Shown here: piece after piece, positions 1 to 6,316 of the stretch
How the letters are laid out: every line of letters starts with the position of its first letter
Numbering within the stretch: the stretch's first letter is position 1
Source: JBILCM01 sp044353165
GTDB taxonomy: Bacteria; Bacillota; Bacilli; Paenibacillales; YIM-B00363
Reading direction: 5' to 3'
NCBI GenBank assembly: GCA_044353165.1
Contig: JBILCM010000071.1
Coordinates: 1-11,009, forward strand
Length of the DNA stretch: 11,009 nucleotides
Translations under genes and position numbers: made by a program
The notes under the pieces: model-generated
What the model saw: the letters and a program-made list of their open reading frames with translations, nothing else
Databases searched by the model: none
Told to the model about the DNA's origin: nothing

Positions 1-85
1 CCACCTCGGTATTCGTCTCAAGATCACGGAGACGACAAATTCGCTCGCCTTCCCATGCAACCCAAGAAATCTGATAGCGACTCAT
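1..85 (-). CDS. Partial 5' end of an unrecognised protein, fourth gene of the minus-strand operon
   Basis: On the minus strand an ATG at 85-83 opens a frame with no stop to the window edge (28 complete codons; it begins MSRYQISWVAW and continues with a charged stretch, EGERICRLRDLE). A GAGGAG ribosome binding site at 100-95 lies 9 nt upstream, inside the end of the preceding dehydrogenase gene. Another ATG at 92-90 overlaps that gene's TAA stop, but its frame closes after about 22 codons, so the 85 start is preferred. The close spacing puts it in the same operon as the dehydrogenase, MR/MLE enzyme and flavoprotein. Too little is visible to name a family. A fumarylacetoacetate-hydrolase-type enzyme would make sense after an SDR in a diketo sugar-acid pathway, but nothing seen here proves it. 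Confidence 0.6.
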   Translation of the reverse strand, partial: MSRYQISWVAWEGERICRLRDLETNTEV

Positions 86-91
86 CGTTCA

Positions 92-904
92 TTACTCCTC
101 ATATGACAGTCGATAGACGCCGGGTTTCCATCTTTCACGCAAATCTGGCCGAACGACACCGCTCACCGCTTGCAGGGACATCCCCCCATCCACGACGAGA
201 TTGTTGCCATTCACAAAACTAGCGAGGTCCGATGCTAGGAATACAGCCGCATTCGCCACTTCAACAGGATAACCGAAGCGACCGAACGGGTAACAATCTC
301 GGTCGATGTCATGGTCAGGGTTTCCTTCATGCTTTCTTTGTTCCGCTTCACTGACCGTCTTGCCAGGGGAAATACAGTTCGCACGGATGCGATGTGCTGC
401 CCCTTCGATAGCTAATTGCTTGGTCAGCGCGATGATGGCGTTCTTCGTTGCAGCGTACACAGGTAAACCGGGATTCATACTGAAAGCATTAATGGATGAC
501 ATATTGATGATCGCAGGCGATGCGGACTGTTGTAACAGAGGGAACGCGTATTTGCTGCAAAGAAACACGGACGTCAAGTTCGCATTCAGCGTGAAATTCC
601 ACTCTTGGAGCGTCATATCTTGAACAAAGCCGTATCTCGTAACACCGACATTATTCACCAGCACATCCAATCGATCGATCTCATCGAACAACGCGCTGAC
701 CGCTTGCTCATCCGTTACATCTAGCGCAAAGCTTCGTGCTGCATAACCTTGTTGTTTCAACCGATCCGCTAACGCGTTGACATGGTGTTGATTCACATCC
801 GCCAAAATAACGTCGCAGCCCTCCTCCGCGAATCGCACGGACATCGCTTCTCCAAGACTTCCTGCCGCACCGGTAATCAAAGCTTTCTTTCCAGACAACA
901 ACAA
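92..904 (-). CDS. SDR-family NAD(P)-dependent oxidoreductase
   Basis: A classical short-chain dehydrogenase/reductase of 270 aa, the usual length. It shows the Rossmann dinucleotide motif TGAAGSLG (residues 11-18), an acidic D36 at the end of strand 2 (suggesting NAD preference), NNVG at 84-87 (NNAG variant), N109, and the catalytic Ser137-Tyr150-Lys154 set (YAATK). The C-terminal GNNLVVDGG is also typical. It is cytoplasmic and would oxidise or reduce a hydroxyl/keto group, here probably of a sugar acid or 2-keto-3-deoxy acid. There is no ATG before the nucleotide-binding motif. Translation must start at TTG 904-902 or one of the two TTG codons that follow (901, 898); AGGAG at 918-914 fits 904. 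It lies 37 nt downstream of the MR/MLE gene and just before the partial gene at the window edge, so it belongs to the same operon. The family is certain; the substrate is not. Confidence 0.93.
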   Translation of the reverse strand: MLLSGKKALITGAAGSLGEAMSVRFAEEGCDVILADVNQHHVNALADRLKQQGYAARSFALDVTDEQAVSALFDEIDRLDVLVNNVGVTRYGFVQDMTLQEWNFTLNANLTSVFLCSKYAFPLLQQSASPAIINMSSINAFSMNPGLPVYAATKNAIIALTKQLAIEGAAHRIRANCISPGKTVSEAEQRKHEGNPDHDIDRDCYPFGRFGYPVEVANAAVFLASDLASFVNGNNLVVDGGMSLQAVSGVVRPDLRERWKPGVYRLSYEE

Positions 905-941
905 AGTTCCTCACTCCTATCACAATAAAAACTTGCTAGTT

Positions 942-2168
942 TTATGTCCGAGCTACGGCGTGCTTGAGCAATGCTTCCTCATTAATTTCGATCCCTAGAC
1001 CGGGTCCGTTAGGCACCGCCAACACGCCGTTGCTCGCTTCGAAAGGCTTGTTAAGGATGACACTGCCCAGCGGATTTTCGCCGATCCAGTATTCCATGAT
1101 CATAAAGTTGGGCACCGCTGCCGCCAATTGTGCACTAGCGGCAAAATGAATCGCCGAACCGATGCTCAGATGCGGTGCGAACGCCGCACCATACACATCC
1201 GCCAAATCAGCGATTTTCTTGCACTCGGATATCCCCCCAGCCCGGCATACATCCGGTTGCACGAGATCGAGCCCGTCATGACGGAAATACGACTGCGCCT
1301 GATATCGGCTTGTAATCAGATCACTCGCGATCGGTACATCAAGAGCTCGGGCCAGTTGCCCGTGCACTTCCACAAATTCGGGCGGTACTGGCGCTTCCAA
1401 GAAACCGACATTCAGATGCGCAATGGCTTGCCCCAGTCGCATCGCCTTGGACAAGTCGTAGTTACCTGCCGTGTCCAAGAAGATGGTGCGATTCGGACCA
1501 ATGACATCCCGCACAACCGCAATGGTTTTCAGATCTGCCTCGACTCCGTGACCGCCCGCAATCTTGACCGCCTTAAAGCCGCGATCGATCATCTGTTGCG
1601 TATCTCGAATCACATCTTCAACAGCTGCTTGGTCCGCGCCTTCACGCAAACCCGGAATGCCCGAACCGTATACTTCAATCTCTGTTCGGAACGCCCCACC
1701 GAGCAACTTATGAATCGGCTTTCCAGACGCTTTACCCATCAAGTCCCATAACGCAATATCGATCCCGCTGATCGCCTCGAGGAAGAATCCCGATAAATGT
1801 CCGCGCAATCGCATGGTGGAATACATTTTTTCCCAAAGCACCTGAATATCCCAAGGATCTTGTCCTAGCACAATCGGGGCTAACAGTTGTTCAACGATGG
1901 TCTGTGCCACTTGCGGGGCGACCGGCGCTTTCGCTTCACCCCAACCGACGAGTCCTTCATCCGTCGTCACCTTCACAATACAAGTATCAATCGTATCCGA
2001 ATAACTGGCTTTCATTCTCCATTTTAGCGGATATTCCAACCCCTTGGGCACAACTTGCGAAGATGCATCGGCGTCACGCACGGTGACCCAGGACCGCTTC
2101 CCCCAGTATTCCTGTTTGCTCGGATTGCGCGCCTGAATGGCGAAGGCTTCCACTTTCGTAATTTTCAT
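942..2168 (-). CDS. Enolase-superfamily MR/MLE enzyme, putative sugar-acid dehydratase (paralogue 1)
   Basis: A 408-aa mandelate racemase/muconate lactonizing enzyme homologue. The N-terminal capping domain (residues 1-125) includes GLVGWGEAKAPVAP. The TIM-barrel part carries the metal ligands: D232 in FLDTAGNY, E258 in GFLEAP, and an acidic residue at the third position, D283 (IASDL), where most MR-type members have Glu. K202 sits on strand 2, but the second position of the usual KxK is Ala204. The Asp306 (QPDVCRAGG)-His333 (APHLS) dyad and E359 (MEY) are present. The family abstracts the alpha-proton of a carboxylate, usually giving dehydration or epimerisation. ATG 2168 overlaps the flavoprotein stop (ATGA) and AAGGAGAG precedes it by about 8 nt, so the two are translationally coupled. 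It is clearly paralogous to the gene at 6378 but differs in active-site residues, so a distinct substrate or stereochemistry is likely. The family is certain; the reaction is inferred. Confidence 0.92.
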   Translation of the reverse strand: MKITKVEAFAIQARNPSKQEYWGKRSWVTVRDADASSQVVPKGLEYPLKWRMKASYSDTIDTCIVKVTTDEGLVGWGEAKAPVAPQVAQTIVEQLLAPIVLGQDPWDIQVLWEKMYSTMRLRGHLSGFFLEAISGIDIALWDLMGKASGKPIHKLLGGAFRTEIEVYGSGIPGLREGADQAAVEDVIRDTQQMIDRGFKAVKIAGGHGVEADLKTIAVVRDVIGPNRTIFLDTAGNYDLSKAMRLGQAIAHLNVGFLEAPVPPEFVEVHGQLARALDVPIASDLITSRYQAQSYFRHDGLDLVQPDVCRAGGISECKKIADLADVYGAAFAPHLSIGSAIHFAASAQLAAAVPNFMIMEYWIGENPLGSVILNKPFEASNGVLAVPNGPGLGIEINEEALLKHAVART

Positions 2169-3898
2169 ATCGATTTCTCTCCTTTGTTGTGAAAATGTTC
2201 CCGCGTCAATTGAATGTGACCACCTCGACCACGCCTGAGCATGATCGGCATCGCTTCCGCAGCGTCTTTCTCCGGATAATCTCTCCGATGATGAGGTCCT
2301 CGCGTTTCCTTACGCTCCCTCGCTGCTGTCGCAATCAGCTTGGCCGATTGGATCATGTGGCGTAGTTCGCACAGAGGCATAAACCCTTTGCGAGAGACAA
2401 TGCCTGCAGTAAGTTCTTCCTCCAACGCTTGAATCGTATGGAGCAATTGCGCAATGCCGGCGTCGGAACGATTCGTGCATAACGCTTGTGAGACGGCATG
2501 GCGAAGCCGGCTTCTTACATCCGACTCGGACGCACGCGGTTGGAATGAACGCAACCTTACCCAATCTTGCTGATGTTCCTCCGCCTGTTGCAGGGCACGG
2601 GAACCTCGCTCGCTGCCTAAGGCGAATGCAGCTGCAGCCCGACCCGCCCGTCTGCCAAACACTTGCCCGTTCGGCAGATTGTTCCCGCCGAGTCGATCTG
2701 CGCCGTGCATCCCCGCTGAACACTCACCGCAAGCGTACAATCCCGGCACGGTGGTCGCCGCAAACTCGTCAATGACGTATCCGCCGTTCACACTATGGCT
2801 GCCGACGACCGCTTCCAGTGGTTCCGTAGACAAGTCAATCCTACGCTTCTTGAAATTATCCACCATCATGTTCCATACGGGCTTGAACGTGTCAGGTAAT
2901 GCTGCATATTCACGATCCCCGACATGCGTGAAGTCCACATAGATGCCGCCTCGCGGGGAAGCATGGCCTTGCAAAATCTGATCTTGCACAGCAATTTCAA
3001 TGGCGCACGACGCGTCGCTGTTCGTGAATGGCCAATGATTGGCTTTGAGGGCAAGCACTTCTTCAAAGGTAATATCAGAGGGCAAATAATCGGGCAAAAA
3101 ATGCTCGCCATTCTGATTGTATATCCGAGGCGACATGCGCCATGTCCACGTATTCACCGCGCCGCCACGAGGATGCACCAGCACCAAACCCAGCTGGACG
3201 AATTCGATATTTGCAAGCAACGCACCCGCTTCAAACCCGAGGGAGTACGATTCGCCCGTAATGTCATTAGGATACATGCTATGTTGGAATATTCTCGATG
3301 CGCCTCCCGCAGCCATCACGACCGCACCCGCTTCAATCACGATCCATTCATTGTTGTGATTCACGCTGAGTACTCCGACGCATCGACCCTCCTGCATAAG
3401 CAAATTGGTTACCATCGTATGCTCGAACACTTGGATGGAGGCATCGGCACGAACCGCTTGTTCTAATCCTCGAGCGATCAAATAACCGTGATCTTTGAGC
3501 ACATGCGAACGGGGAATCGAAGCGAAACAGCCTTTGATGATGTGGTACTGGTCTTCCTTTTTCTCAAAAGAAACGCCCCACCGCTCCAAATCGACAATCC
3601 GCTCAGGCGCTTCCTCCACGAGAATACGAACAAGTTTCTCGTCAGCCATCCCTTGACCTGCGCTCACAATATCGTTCATGTGCGTTTCGAACGAATCGCC
3701 TGGCGTGGCATTGCTCCCCACCGCTTGGTATTGACCGATGACTGCAGCGCGGAAAGCCGTAGCACCCGAGACACCCAGTTGCATTTTGTTGATCAAAGCG
3801 ACTTTCGCCCCGGATGCAGAGGCTTCCAATGCGGCTCTTAGTCCTGCACCGCCGCCACCGATGACGATCACATCGACCTGAACCGTGGACATCTGCAT
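2165..3898 (-). CDS. FAD-binding flavoprotein of the fumarate reductase/succinate dehydrogenase family
   Basis: A 577-aa FAD-dependent oxidoreductase. The ADP-binding fold is at the N-terminus (VDVIVIGGGGAGLRAALEA, glycines at 14-19). The second FAD contact block NGGYVIDEF...GLYACGECSAGMHGADRLGGNNL is at 371-408 and FGRRAGRAAAAF follows. The C-terminal helical domain has the SDH/Frd signature RKETRGPHHRRDYP (529-542). The usual covalent-flavin His position reads GVSGATAFR (42-50), so FAD is probably non-covalent. AGGAGGT at 3911-3905 lies 6 nt before ATG 3898; an upstream in-frame GTG at 3931 and ATG at 3925 would put this site inside the gene, so 3898 is chosen. It is the first gene of the operon and overlaps the MR/MLE gene by 4 nt. 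No iron-sulfur or membrane-anchor subunit is visible. The substrate is unknown: it could be a sugar-acid intermediate or an unsaturated acid. An aspartate-oxidase or adenylylsulfate-reductase role is less likely in this context. Confidence 0.9.
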   Translation of the reverse strand: MQMSTVQVDVIVIGGGGAGLRAALEASASGAKVALINKMQLGVSGATAFRAAVIGQYQAVGSNATPGDSFETHMNDIVSAGQGMADEKLVRILVEEAPERIVDLERWGVSFEKKEDQYHIIKGCFASIPRSHVLKDHGYLIARGLEQAVRADASIQVFEHTMVTNLLMQEGRCVGVLSVNHNNEWIVIEAGAVVMAAGGASRIFQHSMYPNDITGESYSLGFEAGALLANIEFVQLGLVLVHPRGGAVNTWTWRMSPRIYNQNGEHFLPDYLPSDITFEEVLALKANHWPFTNSDASCAIEIAVQDQILQGHASPRGGIYVDFTHVGDREYAALPDTFKPVWNMMVDNFKKRRIDLSTEPLEAVVGSHSVNGGYVIDEFAATTVPGLYACGECSAGMHGADRLGGNNLPNGQVFGRRAGRAAAAFALGSERGSRALQQAEEHQQDWVRLRSFQPRASESDVRSRLRHAVSQALCTNRSDAGIAQLLHTIQALEEELTAGIVSRKGFMPLCELRHMIQSAKLIATAARERKETRGPHHRRDYPEKDAAEAMPIMLRRGRGGHIQLTREHFHNKGEKSI

Positions 3899-3904
3899 AT
3901 GCGC

Positions 3905-3911
3905 ACCTCCT
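3905..3911 (-). promoter_or_regulatory. Ribosome binding site AGGAGGT fixing the flavoprotein start
   Basis: A perfect AGGAGGT lies 6 nt upstream of ATG 3898-3896. It decides against the longer in-frame starts at 3931 (GTG) and 3925 (ATG), which have no ribosome binding site and fall in or beside the 8-bp repeat tract. Confidence 0.85.
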
Positions 3912-3922
3912 CCACAAATTGA

Positions 3923-3962
3923 CATATTCACATATTCATATATTCATATATTCATATATTCA
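3923..3962. repeat. Five tandem 8-bp repeats (YATATTCA) in the flavoprotein leader
   Basis: Five head-to-tail octamers with no spacer: CATATTCA, CATATTCA, then three TATATTCA. Only the first base of the unit varies. The tract ends about 11 nt before the ribosome binding site and begins at or just after the predicted transcription start (about 3961), so it would be transcribed as UGAAUAUA units in the 5' leader. Short tandem tracts of this kind are prone to copy-number change. Read on the minus strand, each unit also creates an ATG-AAT-ATA-TGA triplet whose stop overlaps the next ATG. A single related ATATTCATA occurs at 6304-6312 in the divergent promoter region. Confidence 0.9.
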
Positions 3963-3967
3963 TGCTT

Positions 3968-3996
3968 AATATAAATGTTAATTTCACATTATGCAA
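3968..3996 (-). promoter_or_regulatory. Predicted sigma-A-type promoter of the flavoprotein operon
   Basis: On the minus strand TTGCAT (3996-3991) as a weak -35 is followed after exactly 17 nt by TATATT (3973-3968), one base from TATAAT. Transcription would begin near 3961, at the edge of the octamer tract. The -35 falls inside one arm of the inverted repeat at 3989-4020. The call rests on spacing and -10 quality; the -35 alone is poor. Confidence 0.5.
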
Positions 3997-4020
3997 TAAT
4001 AATTCTGGTGAATTGCATAA
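3989..4020. promoter_or_regulatory. Inverted repeat TTATGCAAT-N14-ATTGCATAA, candidate operator
   Basis: Two perfectly complementary 9-bp arms (3989-3997 and 4012-4020) are separated by 14 bp, with arm centres 23 bp apart, about two helical turns. One arm covers the predicted -35 of the flavoprotein promoter and the other lies just upstream, a usual position for a repressor or activator site. Related words (ATTGCATA at 6286-6293, TTTGCAAT at 6334-6341) sit at the predicted -35 boxes of the divergent kinase and dehydratase promoters. The IclR-family protein encoded nearby is a possible ligand, by inference only. Confidence 0.5.
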
Positions 4021-4265
4021 AAATTTAAAATCGCCCTTCCTCGCCACTCATCTCGCGCGTGTGATCATTTTTTGAACATTCACGCTCAACCTCATGCGAA
4101 CGTGACGCCTCACGGCTCCCCGAATGTTCATTTAATGAACATGCGCTTCCACGGTGTCGTTAAGACGCGATCGAGCACGGTGATGCAACGAGACCACATC
4201 CACCGCACCTAGGTTCGGCCATCTCATCTGCTCAGGGGGAGGTGTGAACTGTTTTTCAAATATAC
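4021..4265. other. Intergenic block with palindromes and no convincing gene
   Basis: This stretch between the flavoprotein promoter and the second iclR-side terminator is more GC-rich than the AT-rich promoter next to it. It holds TGAACATTC at 4073-4081 with its exact reverse complement GAATGTTCA at 4122-4130, a small hairpin CGTGA-CGCC-TCACG at 4101-4114 between them, and the 19-bp palindrome at 4124-4142. Only chance-length reading frames are present. It could hold remote operator sites, or a small RNA, but no promoter-terminator pair for the latter was recognised. Confidence 0.5.
4124..4142. promoter_or_regulatory. Perfect 19-bp palindrome ATGTTCATTTAATGAACAT, candidate operator
   Basis: Nine-base arms ATGTTCATT and AATGAACAT flank a single central T. 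A dyad of this size and spacing is typical of a homodimeric regulator site. A further half-site (TGAACATT, 4073-4080) lies about 50 bp away, and an 8-bp half-site TGTTCATT (5215-5222) overlaps the predicted -10 of the IclR-family gene. Binding by the IclR protein, including autoregulation through the half-site, is an inference. No T-tract follows, so it is not a terminator. Confidence 0.55.
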
Positions 4266-4287
4266 AAAAAGAGGAGAAAATGCCTCT
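4266..4287 (-). terminator. Possible second terminator downstream of the IclR gene
   Basis: On the minus strand AGAGG (4287-4283), an 8-nt loop and CCTCT (4274-4270) form a short stem whose 3' arm merges into a run of five T (4270-4266). The stem is only 5 bp, so this is a weak back-up to the stronger terminator at 4343-4318. Confidence 0.4.
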
Positions 4288-4317
4288 CCCCCTCAAAACT
4301 TATCATTTCTTAATGTT

Positions 4318-4343
4318 AAAAAATGCAGCGGACCCGCCACTGC
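4318..4343 (-). terminator. Rho-independent terminator of the kinase-IclR unit
   Basis: Starting immediately after the IclR stop codon, the minus strand reads GCAGTGG-CGGGT-CCGCTGC (4343-4325), a 7-bp stem with one G-T pair and a 5-nt loop. An A and six T (4323-4318) follow. This is a standard intrinsic terminator and separates this unit from the flavoprotein operon transcribed in the same direction. Confidence 0.75.
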
Positions 4344-5174
4344 CTAGATGGAATTCCTGAATATATTTGCTGTCACATGACCCATCTTCATAGAGACGCG
4401 ATCAGTGACTTCGATTAAAATTTTGGACAGTTCCTCTTCTCTGCGCGTCATATCGATCTCGGACAGCGGGCCAGAGATACTAATCCCGGCGATCACGTGT
4501 CCATTCCGTCCTCGGACGGGCGCAGCAAGACATGCTCGACCCAACGCCAATTCCTCAACCTCTGTCGCGTAGCCGCGTCTGCGCACAACATCGAGCTCAT
4601 CAAGTAACGCCTCAACATGCGTCAGGCTCTTCTCTGTGAACGGGTACATCGGCTCTTTCTTGATTATATCGAGCACGGCGCTCTGAGCCATATGCGCAAG
4701 CAACACCTTGCCGATCGCTGTGCAATGAAGCGGATTTCTCCGTCCTACAAGCGTATACATACGAGGGGATTTATGACTGTCCACATGCGCCAAATAAAAC
4801 ATATGACCTTTGTTGAGAATCGCCAAGTTCGCCCCAAGACCCAATTGCCGCTCCAACTCATGAAGCTCAGGTAAGGCTTGCTTGCGAATTTCGTAATTAT
4901 TGAGCGCAATCCCGCCTAGCGAGATAATTTCTGGACCCAGCTTATAAAATCCAGAGAGTTCATCCTTCTCCACATAACCAAGAGATACCATGGTTGACAT
5001 AAGTCGAGACACATTGCTTTGGGTGAGATTCAGTTTCTTCGCGACATCGATCACGCGAACCTCTGGCGTCTCATCCGTAAAACACGACAGAATGGCCAGT
5101 GCGCGGGTGACACTCTGGGTCAACATCGCAGAACTCTTGTCGTCTTTTTTGTCGTCTTTTTTGTCGTCTCTCAT
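4344..5174 (-). CDS. IclR-family transcriptional regulator
   Basis: A 276-aa protein with an N-terminal winged helix-turn-helix (residues 19-80; the helix-turn-helix spans about 41-62, VIDVAKKLNLTQSNVSRLMS, and the wing GFYKLGPEIISLG follows). A C-terminal effector-binding domain has the IclR hallmarks LHCTAIGKVLLA (149-160), CLAAPVRGRNGHVIAGISISGP (215-236) and a final amphipathic helix. Family members repress or activate catabolic operons in response to small carboxylates. Gene order places it after the sugar-acid kinase, and it probably controls all three units here. Its N-terminus is odd: a DDKK repeat (residues 3-13) precedes the normal IclR start region, encoded by a 12-bp tandem repeat. 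GAGGAGGG about 6 nt before ATG 5174 supports this start; an internal ATG (Met17) would give the more usual N-terminus. Confidence 0.93.
   Translation of the reverse strand: MRDDKKDDKKDDKSSAMLTQSVTRALAILSCFTDETPEVRVIDVAKKLNLTQSNVSRLMSTMVSLGYVEKDELSGFYKLGPEIISLGGIALNNYEIRKQALPELHELERQLGLGANLAILNKGHMFYLAHVDSHKSPRMYTLVGRRNPLHCTAIGKVLLAHMAQSAVLDIIKKEPMYPFTEKSLTHVEALLDELDVVRRRGYATEVEELALGRACLAAPVRGRNGHVIAGISISGPLSEIDMTRREEELSKILIEVTDRVSMKMGHVTANIFRNSI
5139..5168. repeat. 12-bp tandem repeat with A6 runs at the start of the IclR gene
   Basis: Two complete copies of GTCGTCTTTTTT (5139-5150, 5151-5162) and half of a third (5163-5168) are seen. On the coding strand this reads GACGACAAAAAA repeats, encoding Asp-Asp-Lys-Lys. 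A gain or loss of a whole unit would keep the frame, whereas slippage in either A6 run would shift it. Confidence 0.9.
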
Positions 5175-5219
5175 GTCAGCCCTCCTCTACTTGTTGTGGA
5201 TGTGCAAGCACTTCTGTTC

Positions 5220-5249
5220 ATTATATAGAATGATAGAAGCTTCCTTCAA
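5220..5249 (-). promoter_or_regulatory. Predicted internal promoter for the IclR gene
   Basis: On the minus strand a consensus TATAAT (5225-5220) lies 18 nt after TTGAAG (5249-5244), which begins immediately after the kinase stop codon. It would allow the regulator to be made independently of the kinase. The half-site TGTTCATT (5215-5222, plus-strand reading) overlaps this -10, and a GAAGCTTC palindrome (5236-5243) lies in the spacer. Confidence 0.5.
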
Positions 5250-5250
5250 G

Positions 5251-6243
5251 TCATTTTTGCGCAGACAAACGTTGGTATTGCTCATATATCATGACAGCAC
5301 CCTTGGCACTGAGAAGATCCGATTGCGCTTCAGGAATGACATCCACTTCCAGATGCGGATACTGTTGTTGCAGAATCGGTTGGCATATCGATGGAAATAG
5401 TTCTTTCCCGTACAACACGATACGCAACGTATCCTCACGAATCCATTGTGCTAGCATGGCAAGGTCCAATGACAGTAAGACGCCCAAGAAGAAACTAGAC
5501 GTCCGCTGTTTGTCCTCTCGCTCCATCGTCTGCAACACGCGGGAACTGAACAAAGCTCGACCGAATCCCATCGTTTGTGCAACCTGAAGCCCTTGCCGAA
5601 CATAATCATGGTGAATCTCCATGTCTTGGGGCGCAAGCAGACTGCTCTTAAGGATCGTATGCTGCACAATGGTCATCATCAGTTCACCGGTAATTGAAGT
5701 GGCGCAATTGTTGATCTTGCCGTTCTCCAACAATATCCCCTTGTGGTGCGAACCATAATGCATGAATAAAATCGGTTCATCGTGGGCCGAAGAGCCATGT
5801 GCCAAATAACCGAAAATTTCGGCCTCCTCGCCGCGCATCATATCTTTGGAAGCCAAATCCCCATCCGCTGTAAATCCGGTCTTGACGCCGGGAATGAATA
5901 GAATAGGGCGATCTACGATATTGGCGAACACACGGCTTACGATGCCCGATGCAACGTCATCAAGTCCCGCAGGCGCATTCAGATGAGGAATTTCCAACAA
6001 CCCCATGTTGGAAGTAATCATCCCCGATGCCACGATCGCCTCGATGTCCTGCAGTGGTGTGCCGCTTTCGGTTAGCAATTGTTCGATACATTCACGCAAC
6101 GCTTGCTCTAACACAGCGGTGCTCCCCGTAATCGCCACATCCTTCGCACCCACCGGCCGACTTACGGTAGCCATCACTGCGTTGCCATCGGTTAATCGTA
6201 CTCTGCTGTTCGTCGTTCCGGAATCAATCACAATCAGATTCAT
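5251..6243 (-). CDS. dgoK: 2-dehydro-3-deoxygalactonokinase family sugar-acid kinase
   Basis: A 330-aa DgoK-type kinase. The N-terminal phosphate-binding motif is IDSGTTNSRVRL (6-17). The family blocks ASGMITSN (72-79), MRGEEAEIFGYL (136-147), GSHHKGILLENGKI (164-177, matching the GTHSK region of the family) and TSITGELM (182-189) follow. DgoK phosphorylates 2-keto-3-deoxy-galactonate at O6 with ATP, for cleavage to pyruvate and glyceraldehyde 3-phosphate. It is somewhat longer than the E. coli enzyme (about 290 aa). The start is well placed before the IDSGTTNS motif, although only weak GAGAG/GTGAG-like ribosome binding sequences precede it. It is divergently transcribed from the second MR/MLE dehydratase and followed after 76 nt by the IclR gene. 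The substrate may be a stereoisomer of 2-keto-3-deoxy-galactonate. The family call is confident, exact substrate less so. Confidence 0.88.
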   Translation of the reverse strand: MNLIVIDSGTTNSRVRLTDGNAVMATVSRPVGAKDVAITGSTAVLEQALRECIEQLLTESGTPLQDIEAIVASGMITSNMGLLEIPHLNAPAGLDDVASGIVSRVFANIVDRPILFIPGVKTGFTADGDLASKDMMRGEEAEIFGYLAHGSSAHDEPILFMHYGSHHKGILLENGKINNCATSITGELMMTIVQHTILKSSLLAPQDMEIHHDYVRQGLQVAQTMGFGRALFSSRVLQTMEREDKQRTSSFFLGVLLSLDLAMLAQWIREDTLRIVLYGKELFPSICQPILQQQYPHLEVDVIPEAQSDLLSAKGAVMIYEQYQRLSAQK

Positions 6244-6266
6244 TCGATCTCACGCTCTCTTCGTAA

Positions 6267-6279
6267 TTTCATGTTGAAA
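6267..6279. promoter_or_regulatory. Short dyad TTTCA-TGT-TGAAA in the kinase leader
   Basis: A 5+3+5 bp inverted repeat lies between the predicted kinase transcription start (about 6305) and its ATG, a possible minor operator. It may be chance in AT-rich DNA. Confidence 0.25.
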
Positions 6280-6286
6280 GATTGTA

Positions 6287-6316
6287 TTGCATATACTAGA
6301 ATGATATTCATATTAT
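6287..6316 (+). promoter_or_regulatory. Predicted promoter of the dehydratase-aldolase-esterase operon
   Basis: TTGCAT (6287-6292), 18-nt spacer, TATTAT (6311-6316, five of six to consensus). It has the same TTGCAT -35 word as the flavoprotein promoter. Its -10 overlaps that of the opposing kinase promoter, so the two would exclude each other. Other TATAAT-like words at 6322-6327 and 6343-6348 lack good -35 boxes but cannot be excluded. Confidence 0.4.

Noticed and set aside
1128..1751. 207-codon plus-strand open frame opposite the MR/MLE gene
   Set aside because: It is the antisense shadow of a clearly recognised enzyme gene, with no family motifs and no ribosome binding site.
3923..3962. 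CRISPR-like array
   Set aside because: Units are 8 bp and directly adjacent with no spacers, so it is a simple tandem repeat.
4132..4227. 31-codon minus-strand reading frame between the IclR terminator and the flavoprotein promoter
   Set aside because: Only a weak GAGCAG before its ATG, length expected by chance, no recognisable motif, and it ends inside the 19-bp palindrome.
4280..4360. Plus-strand frame starting at ATG 4280 behind an AGAGGAG-like sequence
   Set aside because: About 26 codons, spacing to the ribosome binding site too short, and it runs antisense through both terminators and the end of the IclR gene.
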